DNA of 64,000 bases from Durusdinium trenchii (taxonomy: Eukaryota; Sar; Dinophyceae; Suessiales; Symbiodiniaceae): contig CAXAMN010018890.1 of the NCBI GenBank assembly GCA_963970005.1, positions 8,001 through 72,000 of the forward strand, read 5' to 3'. A program made the position numbers and the translations under genes. Positions within the stretch are counted from its first letter, which is position 1. Each line of letters starts with the position of its first letter. The notes beneath the pieces are model-generated. The model ran no database searches, was not told where the DNA came from, and saw only the letters and a program-made list of their open reading frames with translations. Positions 1 to 10,571 of this stretch are shown in pieces.

Positions 1-1241
1 GATAAACTTATCTATCCTTTGTACATAATGAAAGTCCAACGTATAACCGTGTTGAGGTCCCACTGTGGCACAAACTCGAGGATGGGATAGCTGACCCTGC
101 ACTAGATAGTCAGACAGCACCGAGACGTGGGTCTGCCAGGGAGACCCCGGTAGACAAGGGACCCAGCCCGAGGAGTAGCGGCGATGCCACCGAACGCCCT
201 GGTGCAAGGACAGACCGTGCTGAGGCGAATGCTGATGAGGAAACTATAGACGACGAGAGCTACGTCCCAGCCACTGGGCAAGGATGCTTCTCCTTTGAGA
301 TGAGCCTGCTACAGAGAGCGGCGCAAACCTTTGCAAAGCGCTCGGTGGCTGACCACTATATGCAGGTTGCGAGATGGCTGCATACTGGGTTAGCTACGAC
401 CATCTCGAGGAAAAGTTGGCATCTTTTGTCCAAGCACCGTGCATTCACCGTCACCCCCCTCGCCCTGCTTCGGGTACACTTCGAAATCGGATACCTCTCC
501 ACGGAACAATCAGACAAAAGAAGCCCTATGCTGCGACCGACGTGCAAGGCCAGACTGTGCGCAACTGGGAACGACACGTCAACCGAGTCATCCCTACGGG
601 CTATCTTGCAATGACCTATCGCTTCCGTACAATGAGAGAGAGGCCGGTGCGGAGATTGCCTATTTTCGCCGAATAGATCGCACCGTTGAACTGCCCGATA
701 CAGAAGGGACATCTCGAGAGGCAGCGGTACAAACCAAACCACAAACCTCCGCGTCTAGCCGTCAGTAAGGCAGGACCACAGTGAAGACGATTCTGTACCA
801 TAGAAACGAACCCACGTTCTAAAAGGCAGTGCAGGTAGGCCCACCAGTATCCCAAGATACTGTCGCTACTCACTAAATTAAGGGGTAGGGAGCCGTCACG
901 TATAGTAGCTCTCATCTTGACATCGGTCACACCAGCCACTGCTGTAGGACAGACTGCACAGACACCCTCTCAGGAGGTGACACAATCGTGAGTGGTGGGA
1001 ACGGCACAGAAGGGTGCAAAAGCAGCTCAAAGGAGGTTCAGGCGGTATCCCAAGATGCTGTCAGAAGTATTGCAGGGTAGGTTGCCCGTAGGTAACTACT
1101 GTTTACCGTTTCCCCGGGTGCTGCCCATGTTGCACCTGGCAGGCAGGGATACCACTACAGGGCGCTGCCCGCCTCTCGGCTCAAGGCGCTGCCTGCGAGG
1201 ACTGCAAGAGAGGGCTGCCAACGGCGTGACAGTCCCCCCAT
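1..1241. other. Upstream region, no recognised gene
   Basis: Only short overlapping open frames of about 60-130 codons occur on both strands, none with a family signature. A short phrase, tatcccaagatrctgtc, occurs twice (near 848 and 1048), so part of this is probably old duplicated sequence. It may hold the 5' untranslated or regulatory DNA of the LRR gene that starts at 1242. No TATA-type promoter is expected in a dinoflagellate and none is claimed. Confidence 0.5.
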
Positions 1242-2516
1242 ATGGCAGAAGACGCAAGCAGAACCGTGCGCCAAGCACAGCAGGCTGACTGGGAAGATGA
1301 CAGCTTACTTCGACTGTACCTCGCCACACTTGCTGGTACGGTGATACAGCTACAGGTCCCTGTCAGCATCTACCACACGTGGGAAATGTTGGAGGAGTAC
1401 CTAGTTGAGCACCTGCCGTGCATTAGTCCCATCGAAACGTTTGGGTGTGAACTCACCCTACTCAATGCGGATACTCAGGTGGCACTTCAAGACCCTGTAC
1501 AAGAAGCACTATGGAATACCAATCACTTTTGTCTCATCGTGCATGAGTGCTTTCGGAGTCTGGAGAACAACAAGCCCCTCCAGGGGCTTGATTATGAAGA
1601 CTGCCCGAAGGCGATTCGAGTCCCTGTCTCTGAATCAGGTATCCTTGAAGCCAAGGCCTTCCACTCGACCACGCGAGTCCGCCACGCCTGCTTAGATGTT
1701 GGCTTTAGCACAATCAGCCCGCAAGCGTGGCGGTATTGCCACTCCCTGCGGATCGTCAAGCTACCGGACACGGTTGTAACGTTAGGATATGCAGCTTTCC
1801 AGGGATGTTACTCCCTGCAGGTAGCCGAAATGCCGGGATGTGTAGAGTTTGGTGTTCGAGTATTCTCTGAATGTTGTGCGCTGGAGAGTGTCGGTAACAT
1901 CGTCGATGGAGGCAGCCATCTAGCGATTGGAGCCATCATCAGTCAATATGCTTTCGAAGAATGTGCTAAACTAGCCCACCTATCCCTACCTCATGTACGA
2001 GCAGTGGTGGATAGTAGCACACTCACCTCCCCGCAGGCAGGATTGGCAGGATTGCCTCAGGGGTGCTTTTTCGCAAGCGGCATCCAGCAAGTGGAACTCG
2101 GAGAGGATACATACCACATAGGCCACAGAGCTTTTGAAAACTGCAAAACGCTAACCCGTGTCAACCTTGCCAATACGGGCATTCATACCCTACATATGCA
2201 CACTTTTGCGCAGTGCCACAGCCTGGAAACAATCAGGCTGCCGAACTGCCTGCGGGAAATTAGAGCAGAAGTGTTTGTGGGTTGCAAGGCCTTGGAGAGG
2301 CTGACTCTTCCGGGCAGCATTCGTTATCTAGGATACAGGGCTCTTGGGGACTGTACAGTGCTCTTCTCCCTTGAGTATGCATGGAGCAAGCAGAAAGCAT
2401 GGCGGTATCCCTATGCTGCCGACAATGCCTTTGAAGGCTGTATCAAACTCACCATCCCTAAGTGGCTCCACCGCATCCCACCTAAGGACAGTGATTGGAT
2501 TGCCCCTTGTAGCTGA
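1242..2516 (+). CDS. Ubiquitin-like + BspA-type leucine-rich-repeat protein, copy A
   Basis: Intronless 424-codon frame. After about 25 residues comes a domain of about 85 residues with alternating hydrophobic strands and the phrase TFGCELTLLNADT, which looks like a ubiquitin-like fold. The rest is a run of about 23-residue LRR_5 (BspA-like) repeats of the form AFxxCxxLxxVxLPxxVxxLGxxAFxGC, for example RAFENCKTLTRVNL and FVGCKALERLTLPGSIRYLG. Such proteins are numerous in dinoflagellates; the repeats form a solenoid that usually binds other proteins, and no enzyme activity is expected. No signal peptide or membrane helix is seen. The start at 1242 gives the same length as the downstream paralogue (424 codons), which supports it. 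Substrate and location are unknown. Confidence 0.8.
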   Translation: MAEDASRTVRQAQQADWEDDSLLRLYLATLAGTVIQLQVPVSIYHTWEMLEEYLVEHLPCISPIETFGCELTLLNADTQVALQDPVQEALWNTNHFCLIVHECFRSLENNKPLQGLDYEDCPKAIRVPVSESGILEAKAFHSTTRVRHACLDVGFSTISPQAWRYCHSLRIVKLPDTVVTLGYAAFQGCYSLQVAEMPGCVEFGVRVFSECCALESVGNIVDGGSHLAIGAIISQYAFEECAKLAHLSLPHVRAVVDSSTLTSPQAGLAGLPQGCFFASGIQQVELGEDTYHIGHRAFENCKTLTRVNLANTGIHTLHMHTFAQCHSLETIRLPNCLREIRAEVFVGCKALERLTLPGSIRYLGYRALGDCTVLFSLEYAWSKQKAWRYPYAADNAFEGCIKLTIPKWLHRIPPKDSDWIAPCS

Positions 2517-2659
2517 CAGAGTTGAATGAACGCCTAGCAACAACTAATAGAGTAGTGCCAGGCCTGAGTGAGCATGGACGGTTACCCAAGTAGCTGCCCC
2601 TCTGCACTGCGAGGCTCAAACCGCCAGTAGCTAGTACAGGCACAGGGAATAATACTGCC

Positions 2660-3934
2660 ATGCACTGTGACATGGAGTCGCAGACGAGCTCACTAGTCAG
2701 CAATGAGCGCCAACTGGTGGTCCATCTCCAGTTAACTTCTCTCTCAGGAGAAGAATACCAAGTCATTGTCGACCTCCAAGAGTTTGATCGACTTGATGAG
2801 TTTGAAACCGCTGTCCTGGAGCAACTCCCGACCATAGGAGGAAACAGCACATTTGGTTGCGAACTCACTTTCGTTCGACGGGATACCGGGCAGCTCCTGC
2901 GAAATCCGGTATGGGACACCCTCAGAGACTGCAACCGCTTCCATATTGTCGTCCGCCAACGCTGTTCTCGTGCAGAGCATAAAGGCCAGATGAGGAGGAA
3001 CGCAAAAGCAATCCGAGTACGGGTCACCCGTTCAGGGCAGGTGCTCCCCCACGCTTTCACACATTCGAGTGATATCAGGCACCTACAAGTCGAAGCAGAC
3101 ATACACACCATTGGGGAAGCGGCCTGGCAGCATTGCACTAGGCTTCTCATAGTGCACCTGCCCAGTTCACTACTATGCCTGAAAGATGGAGCCTTCCGAT
3201 GCTGTTATGTGCTCCACACAGTCACTGCTCCGGGGTGCATAGACTTCGGATGCTGGGCTTTCGAGGAGTGCCATGCGCTGGCCTGGGTTGGAGACCCAGA
3301 CCAAAGTAGCAACCAACTGGCACCGCAGGCGAGGCTCAACGTCCGAGCCTTCGAGAAATGCCGTACCTTGCGGACAATTGGCCTGGAAAGGGCTGAATAT
3401 GATCCACGAGACCCGAATCGGGTCATTCCAGAAGGCTGCTTCCTTGGGACAGGGCTAGAAATGATTGCTCTCCCAGCTGATTTCTGCTGGATAGGACCAG
3501 CTGCCTTTGAACACTGTACTAGGTTGCAGACGGTGGACATCTCCCGGACTGGCATTCAGGAAATCGTAGGGGGCACCTTTGCATGCTGCCCCCAACTACA
3601 GTGCCTCAAACTGACCAAGACCCTGAGACGCATTGGGCGAGAAGCCTTCCTGAAGTGTAGCTCGCTAGAAGCCATACACATTCCACCTGCCTTGCTGTAC
3701 ATCAATAAGCGAGCCTTTGCTGGCTGTACACAGCTCTGCAAACTCGTCCGAATGGGCAAGAAAGGAACTTGGAGGGGGACCTATGTAGAGCACAACACTT
3801 TTGAGATGTGTACCAAATTAACACTCCCATCGTGGATTCGGTTTCTTCCCAAGCCCGATGCAGCCAAAGAAGAGTGGGAAGAATTCATGATAAGTTGTGC
3901 AGAAGCCACTCTGAGTGATACTGCACGCCCGTAA
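2660..3934 (+). CDS. Ubiquitin-like + BspA-type leucine-rich-repeat protein, copy B
   Basis: A tandem paralogue of the preceding gene in the same orientation, 143 bp after its stop and also exactly 424 codons. It has the same order: an N-terminal ubiquitin-like domain (about residues 12-95, with TFGCELTFVRRDTG matching copy A), then LRR_5 repeats such as AFEKCRTLRTIGL, AFEHCTRLQTVDISRTGI and AFLKCSSLEAIHIPPALLYI. Sequence identity between copies is clearly low outside the core positions, so the duplication is not recent. Intronless tandem genes on one strand are typical of dinoflagellates, where they may be co-transcribed and separated by spliced-leader trans-splicing. The function is probably protein binding. 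Confidence 0.8.
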   Translation: MHCDMESQTSSLVSNERQLVVHLQLTSLSGEEYQVIVDLQEFDRLDEFETAVLEQLPTIGGNSTFGCELTFVRRDTGQLLRNPVWDTLRDCNRFHIVVRQRCSRAEHKGQMRRNAKAIRVRVTRSGQVLPHAFTHSSDIRHLQVEADIHTIGEAAWQHCTRLLIVHLPSSLLCLKDGAFRCCYVLHTVTAPGCIDFGCWAFEECHALAWVGDPDQSSNQLAPQARLNVRAFEKCRTLRTIGLERAEYDPRDPNRVIPEGCFLGTGLEMIALPADFCWIGPAAFEHCTRLQTVDISRTGIQEIVGGTFACCPQLQCLKLTKTLRRIGREAFLKCSSLEAIHIPPALLYINKRAFAGCTQLCKLVRMGKKGTWRGTYVEHNTFEMCTKLTLPSWIRFLPKPDAAKEEWEEFMISCAEATLSDTARP

Positions 3935-4045
3935 CAAGCATGTGACAACCTGGGAAAGCTAACTGTGCTACAGTGCCATTGGCCCAGTGGTAGAGTAGCA
4001 GAGGGTCTCTGCCCTTTGACCCTACTGCCGACCTTGCCCGCGCCA

Positions 4046-4176
4046 CTGAGTAGTTAGCCAGCTCCCCTGGCTGCCTTCCAAGAGGTGGTCAGGGATGATA
4101 CAGTGTACAGTACACTAGCACTAGGAACAGCGGCGTTTCACCTTTTTGTTTCACCTAGTTCATGGGGCTTGCATGA
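4046..4176 (+). repeat. Left terminal inverted repeat
   Basis: Left arm of the candidate element. It aligns with the reverse complement of 5612-5741 with short gaps and several near-perfect blocks: CTGAGTAG at the outer end, TACAGTGTACAG in the middle, GTTCATGGGGC near the inner end. Confidence 0.65.
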
Positions 4177-5611
4177 TAGGCTGTACTCGGTAGCACTCGT
4201 GTGACCCAGGGCTGCAGCAGAACCTTCTTAGGCACAACTACCACACCACGCCTACTCTCGCGCCTGAGCGACCTGCATGTTGGTCAAGGCTGAAAAGGCT
4301 GGTTCAGCTAGGCTGTGAGACCAGGTCCGTTCCGTGTCATACTCATCATCGGAGCTGCCACCTGGTCTCTCGTGCCCCTCACCCCCCTGGAGGGGGAGGT
4401 GGTGAATTGCTTGCTGCTGCTCTTACCCTCTCGTTGCCACCGCTTGCCTTATGCAAGTCTTCGTAGTGTCCTCTTTTTGGTTTTCCGTCTTGCGACTTAG
4501 CTGGCAATCCTTGCAAGCCTCAATTGCACGTCAAGTGGAATATTTGCAGGGACTGTCGTGAGAGGTCAGGCATCAATCCTGAACCTCCTGCCACTTCTCG
4601 CTTGTCCAGGGTCTTTGCTCCACATGGCTGCGAGGCTGCAATGCCCGCTGTCACTCCTGCCTTGATCCCCGACAGGTATCCCAGGCTGCACAATGACCAA
4701 GCCAAGGACACGAGCTGATTGAAATTTTGTCCCGCATGCGTGAGGAGTTCTCAACACTGAATTGGTCACCTTGAAATTACTCACATGGTCTATGGCACGT
4801 ACGCATTCTTTGATACAAGTTGTGTCGTGCCCAGCTCCGAATGGACCTAAAAAGAACCTGATTTGAACCTCACTCTTGCTTTCAATCTCGCTCATGCATA
4901 CTGATACGCATTGCATCTCCTGTGGGATACCTGCCAGCCAAAAAGCAGAATGCAGTTTCGTCCTGGACGTCCTGTACTGAGAGCAGCTTGAAAGGAATTC
5001 ATCGCCCCGTTTCACTCCTGTGTTTGGTCTTCGGATCTGCACCTTTTGCTTTTTCATGTCTTGAGCGGACATGAGCCTGATCTGCTTGGTTTTTGTGGTT
5101 GGTTTGGGTTTGTTTTGGTGCTTTGTTGTCGGTTTGTGGGTGTTTTGGTCCTTTTGGTTCCTTTGCTTCCTTTGGTCAGGCTCATTTCCTCGCACCCTTC
5201 ATGTTCATTCATCACGGTGACTTGTGCCTCTCGGCACACATAGCGCCCTTACCCGTGCAAAAGAAAAAGCAAAATCATACAAGCCAAGGAGTGACAGCAA
5301 GGGGAAGACCACAGCCTTCGTGATCGGAATTTCCAAAATGCCGGTGACGAAAGGCAGTGTATAGCCACTGAGCGAGTATCCAAAAGAGGCCACAGGAGTT
5401 GCTTGTCCAATTCCTCCCCCCAAGGGGGGGAGGCAACGAAGGGGGCAAGTCATAATGCCCCGACTCCAAAACGGCTCAGCAACGGGAGTGAGGCGAGACA
5501 TGCTCTGTGAATGTCAGAGGTGGGCATACTCCGTAGCATGGCGCTGCAAAAGTGTAGCAGTCAGGTATCTGACATTTCCTTTCAAACGCGGCCAGGCGAG
5601 GTGTGGCCGAT

Positions 5612-5741
5612 ACATGCAAGGCCCCATGAACTACTCGAAAATAAGTGAGACATAGTGAAACGCCGTTTTCCTAGATCTGTACACTGTACCCATCCAGAAC
5701 CACTACACGGGTAGCAGCCTGGGCACTGTCTATCTACTCAG
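5612..5741 (-). repeat. Right terminal inverted repeat
   Basis: Right arm, in inverted orientation to 4046-4176. The outer end is CTACTCAG followed by GCCA; the inner end is CATGCAAGGCCCCATGAAC. Confidence 0.65.
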
Positions 5742-5745
5742 GCCA

Positions 5746-7523
5746 GCGAAAGCGAAAAGCAAAAAATCTAAGCGCCAAAAACGCAGTGGACACCAGGGTC
5801 GCCAAAGTGGGCCTCTCCAGTTCAAGAACATCACGCTGTGGGAGAATAGAATTGACAGCCACACTGCTGGCAATACTGCCCTGTCAGTGGTGCTCGATGA
5901 CACAGCCTGCTCATGCAGGCTCAACTAAGAGTCATGACGTGCCAGCAAGCATTTTCATACCGCATGTCAGATAGCCAATCTCTTGCTCCAATTCATTGCC
6001 CAACGTTGTTTCACTCTCTGTCTCACCCACATTCAAGTGTATTTTCAAGAGTCTCCTGCCCCGGGTTCTCTCTGTGGTTTTTGGTTGTTGTTTAGGTGTG
6101 TGTTTTGGTTCTGTTTGGCGGCTCGACACTCGTGCAAGCAGAAAGCAAGCTGCAGCGATTGGTCTTGAGACCTTTTCAAAACCCAGTGCGAAATTGCAAA
6201 AAAATGCACCCGATGCCCAAACTCTTCCTTCTCGAACTGAATGTGCATTCTTTGTTGAGAAGAAACTGCCCTGCATTTTGACTTGTCTTCTTTTAACAAT
6301 TGTTGGCCGAGTGTTGTGCGCCAGCGGCTGTTGGATTTTGTTTTTCTCGCGTGTCCCAAAAAACGATTTCAGATGTTGTACTGCCCAAAACATCGAGCAT
6401 AATTTTATGCAAGACAACAAATGCTTGCCGCTGTTCTTTGTGGCACTCAACTTTTTGGATGATGTGACGTGACAAAACACAGAAACCCATCTAAAACGTT
6501 TGTTGGAACCAAGGTGAATACCAAGAAACGCAGAACGCACACTTGAGCACTTTACAAAATGTTCAATAAACTTGCTCATGGTTTGTCCAATAGTCACAAA
6601 GCCTGCATTTGTGAAATCACTAAATTTTTTTCATTACAAGGACACCCGGAGCAAATCAAAGATTGTTTTGAATCAATTATGTTGAGTCCGTGGTAAGGCA
6701 AGTGCAAAGAGTCATTGCTGGGTTGAAGGTTTCTGTGGTCAACGCTTCAGGAAAATGTTGTGGCGTTTGTTGACTGGTTCAAGTGAACAGGAAGAAGTCA
6801 AACCATGTCAAGATGCAGTTTTTGGTTTTTGGTAGTATCATCATGATTTTTGTTCCCATGCAGTCTTTTCATACCCTTGGTGCACATGATGTGTTTGTGC
6901 TAAACAGTTCGAAACGATCTAGCTGCCTGCTACTGTTCGCTTCTTTCTGCAACACAAAGAAGTCCAATCAACATGGGGATGTTCATTGTTCCAATAATGT
7001 GTTTTTTTGTGGTTTCCTCCATGGAGAAGCACAACAACTGTACGGGTCGATTGGGAATTAGGAGCTGCCCATGGTTGCTCCAATAGCATGGGAATCAATG
7101 CAAGATGCTGGTTTGCTACGCAGGTGCACCGTGGCTGTTTTGTGGTGGTTGCAGAAGTGGTTGGTGCACCTTCTTCACCTCCCCACATCGGGAGCTTCAC
7201 ATTTGAGTTTCCCAAATCGGTTAGAACATGTTTTCGTTCCCAGTTTTCCACTTTGCCCAGGCCTCGCTTTACACCGCTCCTTGGCCGGTGGATGGGCAGG
7301 CCGTCTTGGAGGCGTGACGAAGCGACATGTCAGAGGACGGGAAGAAACAGTTTGTTTGCAACGATGATTTCGTTTGAACAGAAAACGATACATGCTTGGA
7401 AATTGTAGAAATACAAGTTTCTGGCATTAGCATATGTCAATTCGTTTAATTATAGGTTCACCCAACAGCCATTGGTTGCCCCTTTGAAGGCAATCTTTGT
7501 GGACGCGTGGTTTCCTTACAGCA
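5746..7523. other. No recognised gene
   Basis: AT-richer sequence with T-rich stretches and overlapping short frames on both strands, including a 221-codon minus-strand frame at 5932-6597 without any family signature. I see no repeat array and no exon that I can name. It probably contains intergenic DNA and the leader or first introns of the gene around 7.5 kb. Confidence 0.4.
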
Positions 7524-8849
7524 ATGTCGTGCAGGGCCGGCCACAAAGCGACTGGCATCCATCGTTGCCGGGTATGTGAGGAGTCGTTCCCATTTCGGAA
7601 CAGTTTGTTCCGGCACTTGAGGGTTCAACACCCCACTCTTCACTTGAATCATGTCTGCAGCCAATGCAAGATATCACCCATCCCGGGCACATGCTTCCTT
7701 GGCACGAAAGCTTCGGTGCTATGCAGCCGATGCTATATGCATTTGGGAAGAAACAAGCAGGATGATTTTGAACCGTGTGATGTCCCCAAGCATATGTGTC
7801 GAGACATCAAGCCGACGGAACTGGACAGGCCGCCGTTGAACCCGCCATTTTCAGGATGTCCATTGCAGATGCCAAAGACTTTGGCGTTTCCAAGTGCTTT
7901 ACTTGATGCTTTCAACCAGTATGCCTCCATGGAGAGGCCAGTGCTCCGAGTGCCCAGCAAGACACTCTTGAGGGATGTTCCGCTCCATGACTTGGAGTCT
8001 GCTTTTGCTTCTGGGATGCTTTGTGCCACACCCATTGGCTGCAAATCAACCTTCACTCACGCAGAACATGAGCAATGGTTGGAGCTTGCGAAGGAAGATC
8101 CAGATCGCGATGTTGCGTTGGCCCCGCGCCATCCCATTCTTACTTCAGATCTCTTGCAGACGGTGTTGCGCTACAACACGTTGCGCCCAAGTTTGTCGTT
8201 GAAAGACATCCGACGTGTGGCAAAATCGGTTTGGGGCCATGAAAGCAGTGTTTCAGAGTGGCAGGCTTGTGCCGAGAAGACACGGGGACTCCGGATCAAG
8301 AGGTGTAGGGGATCGGATGGACATCACAGTCCAACAATCGAAACCCCTCAGGAAGAAGGTGTGGCAAAACCTTTTGATCATGAGTGCTTTGCTTTCAGAT
8401 TCTTGGCGAAGGTGAACAATCAAGAATTCTATTCAACGAATAGCCTGGCCGAGTCCATTTTTCACTATGCTTTGCACCCTGACGATGGCCAAGTTCCAGT
8501 GGACATGTGCTATGAACTGGTGCGGCTCGCACGCCAAAGCGGCAATGTTGTTGGAGGCCATCCACCTGCATCCAGCAGTGATGGGGCTATGAGAGTGCAG
8601 TTATGGAAGGATTCTTTTGATGGCAACTCACCAGGGGACACACCAGTGGCCATTTTTGACCGTAAGACCAAAGGCTTTTGGAGCAGAAATGAGGTCAAGA
8701 ATGAGATTCTCAGAGAGAAGCTGCATGGGCCATTCCGGATGCAAGTGGTGTGGAATGGTGATGCATCCTGGATTGCGAGACTGGTAATTGGTTCTTTTAC
8801 TTTTACTGCGGTAGTGGTCGCAGATCCTTTGGATGCCAGGTTAGATTGA
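7524..8849 (+). CDS. C2H2 zinc-finger protein, unknown family (may be part of a larger gene)
   Basis: A 441-codon frame from the first ATG, preceded by a possible acceptor (ttccttacag). Near the N-terminus is one classical C2H2 finger, CRVCEESFPFRNSLFRHLRV followed by QH (C-x2-C-x12-H-x4-H). A second cysteine cluster follows (CSQCKI ... CSRCYMHLGRNKQ), which could bind another zinc ion. The remainder is globular, with no known domain. A single finger is more usual in RNA-binding or adaptor proteins than in sequence-specific transcription factors, but this is inference. The reading frame shows real protein composition and is very long for chance. The end may be an exon border rather than the true C-terminus. 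Confidence 0.6.
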   Translation: MSCRAGHKATGIHRCRVCEESFPFRNSLFRHLRVQHPTLHLNHVCSQCKISPIPGTCFLGTKASVLCSRCYMHLGRNKQDDFEPCDVPKHMCRDIKPTELDRPPLNPPFSGCPLQMPKTLAFPSALLDAFNQYASMERPVLRVPSKTLLRDVPLHDLESAFASGMLCATPIGCKSTFTHAEHEQWLELAKEDPDRDVALAPRHPILTSDLLQTVLRYNTLRPSLSLKDIRRVAKSVWGHESSVSEWQACAEKTRGLRIKRCRGSDGHHSPTIETPQEEGVAKPFDHECFAFRFLAKVNNQEFYSTNSLAESIFHYALHPDDGQVPVDMCYELVRLARQSGNVVGGHPPASSSDGAMRVQLWKDSFDGNSPGDTPVAIFDRKTKGFWSRNEVKNEILREKLHGPFRMQVVWNGDASWIARLVIGSFTFTAVVVADPLDARLD

Positions 8850-10571
8850 CTTTCTTTCTTGCATTTTCAGGTGCTCCCTACTCGTGGCGTGAGGAACGCA
8901 GCAGCTTGCTGTGAGGAATATGGTGGATGCTTTGCCAGAAAGCTGTGCGAACAGCATGAGAGGACTTCGGACATGAGCCACGTTTATCTCATTGCACCCA
9001 TTGTCCGCTGGCGATTCTATCACTAGGTATATGGTCGTTGGAAGATTCCGGGGGAATGGCCTTGCTACCATTACAGACGGTTCAAGGTGTATATACCCAA
9101 ATGGACGACAGGTTGAAAATCCCATGGCCCACCAGAGTTCTCGCCGTCTTCCAGATGCGAACGCCGTGCCAGGAGCAGCTGCAACCAACGAGATGACTGT
9201 GAGTATGTTCATCGGAAGCTCGTTCGCCGAGGAGGAGCTCGAAATGAATGATACCTGCGTTTGCAATGTTTTTGCAGTATGGGCATTGAACCACAGAACG
9301 ACTGTTGTGAAGAAATAGCCTGCGTGCGAATCAAATTCTGCAGGAACTTCCACTTTGTCCAATGGCCTCAATCGTCAAAACTGCAAAGTCACCGAGGAGC
9401 AGCTTTGTGACTTGGGTATCTCACAATCGAGCCACTGAAGCTTTGGCTTCTTTGCATGTAGATTTTCGTGATTTCCCCTAACTCCGGGCGATCTTGACAA
9501 GGACGGTTCTTATACATCAGGTTGAAGTTCGGTCGCCTCGTTGGCATTTCCAGCTTTCAAGTCTCAAAGTCAGGCGATCTATTTTGGATGTCCATGTTGG
9601 AAGGTGAGCCGCGAATTCCTTTGGATGAAGTGCTTCGGAGGCCCGCTACGCCGGCGGGTTTGCTGCGAGCGGTCGCTTGTTACCACTAACAAGTGCAGGA
9701 TGCGAGAATTCAGAGTAGATTCAGACTCTCATGTTGCAGTACCATCAACCAATTGGGCTTCCTGCTCGCTACCATCCAGTTCCTGGTTCATGTGTTTCTG
9801 ATAGGATTCCTTAGACCCATAGGAAGTGAGCAGAGGTTCCGAATCAGACGTGTTGGGAAGCGATGTGGAAGGTCACCTCGACACATTCGAAAAACTTATT
9901 GTTGATGATTACGAGTACGCTTAGCGAGAGCTCAGCATCCCCAGCATCCCTTCAGCTCGGCTGGCAACCGTTGAGGTGGTCGGAGCGTTGCTCGAAGAGC
10001 AAGACAGAGCTCGTGCAGCAACTCCAAGAAGAGATTCAACTTGGAAGCGTGAATGTTCTGGTGCTGGCATATCGCAGCTGCTTGGCAAGTCACTGGAAGC
10101 AAAAGGCGATGGCTGACTTGGAAGGCAGGGAGTTGTTTAATGGATTTTCTTCTGAGCAGTTGTAGTAGATCAATGGTCAGATCAATGGCATTTTGAGCAA
10201 CCAGATCAATCCTGTGGGAAGGTGCAATGCATGTGCCGGGTGTTAGCATCTGGCTTTCTGCTGCTCTGGTGGAGCCGCCCCTGCAGTTGCTGGATTGCCT
10301 GGACCAGTTCTTTCGGCGGGAGCTCCTCAGCTGCAAGGAGCTGCAGACCTGTACCACTGCTAAGCTAAGCTGTTGGCAGCATCTGGTGGCTGGGAGTTAA
10401 ATTGCCTTTGACACTCAAGGATTATTTGTGTGGACTTTGGAAGGAATACCATGACTTAAGTTCAGGTCTTGCCTAAGCACATCTTAAGGGTACGTTGCAT
10501 TCATCATTCAGAGTCTAAGCCAACTCAAGCCAACAAACCTTTTGCTTGACATATTTTCGAGGCAGTTGAGT
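8850..10571. other. Intron or intergenic DNA, nothing recognised
   Basis: No frame longer than about 176 codons and no family signature on either strand. It could be intronic if the frames at 7.5 and 10.6 kb belong to one gene. Confidence 0.35.

Larger units (their letters stand above)
4046..5741. mobile_element. Candidate terminal-inverted-repeat element, 1.7 kb
   Basis: Both ends carry CTGAGTAG and long inverted arms that share blocks such as TACAGTGTACAG, CGGCGTTTCAC and TAGTTCATGGGGC followed by TTGCATG. Direct copies of GCCA flank it (4042-4045 and 5742-5745), which could be a 4-bp target duplication, although chance is about 1 in 256. The interior of about 1.43 kb has no recognisable transposase; a 209-codon frame on the minus strand (4566-5195) has no family signature. 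The best reading is a non-autonomous DNA transposon or fold-back element. The arms have diverged, so the copy is old. Confidence 0.55.

Noticed and set aside
4566..5195. 209-codon minus-strand frame as a transposase for the inverted-repeat element
   Set aside because: N-terminus is low-complexity Lys/Thr/Gln encoded by a T/G-rich stretch; no DDE or zinc-binding pattern visible.
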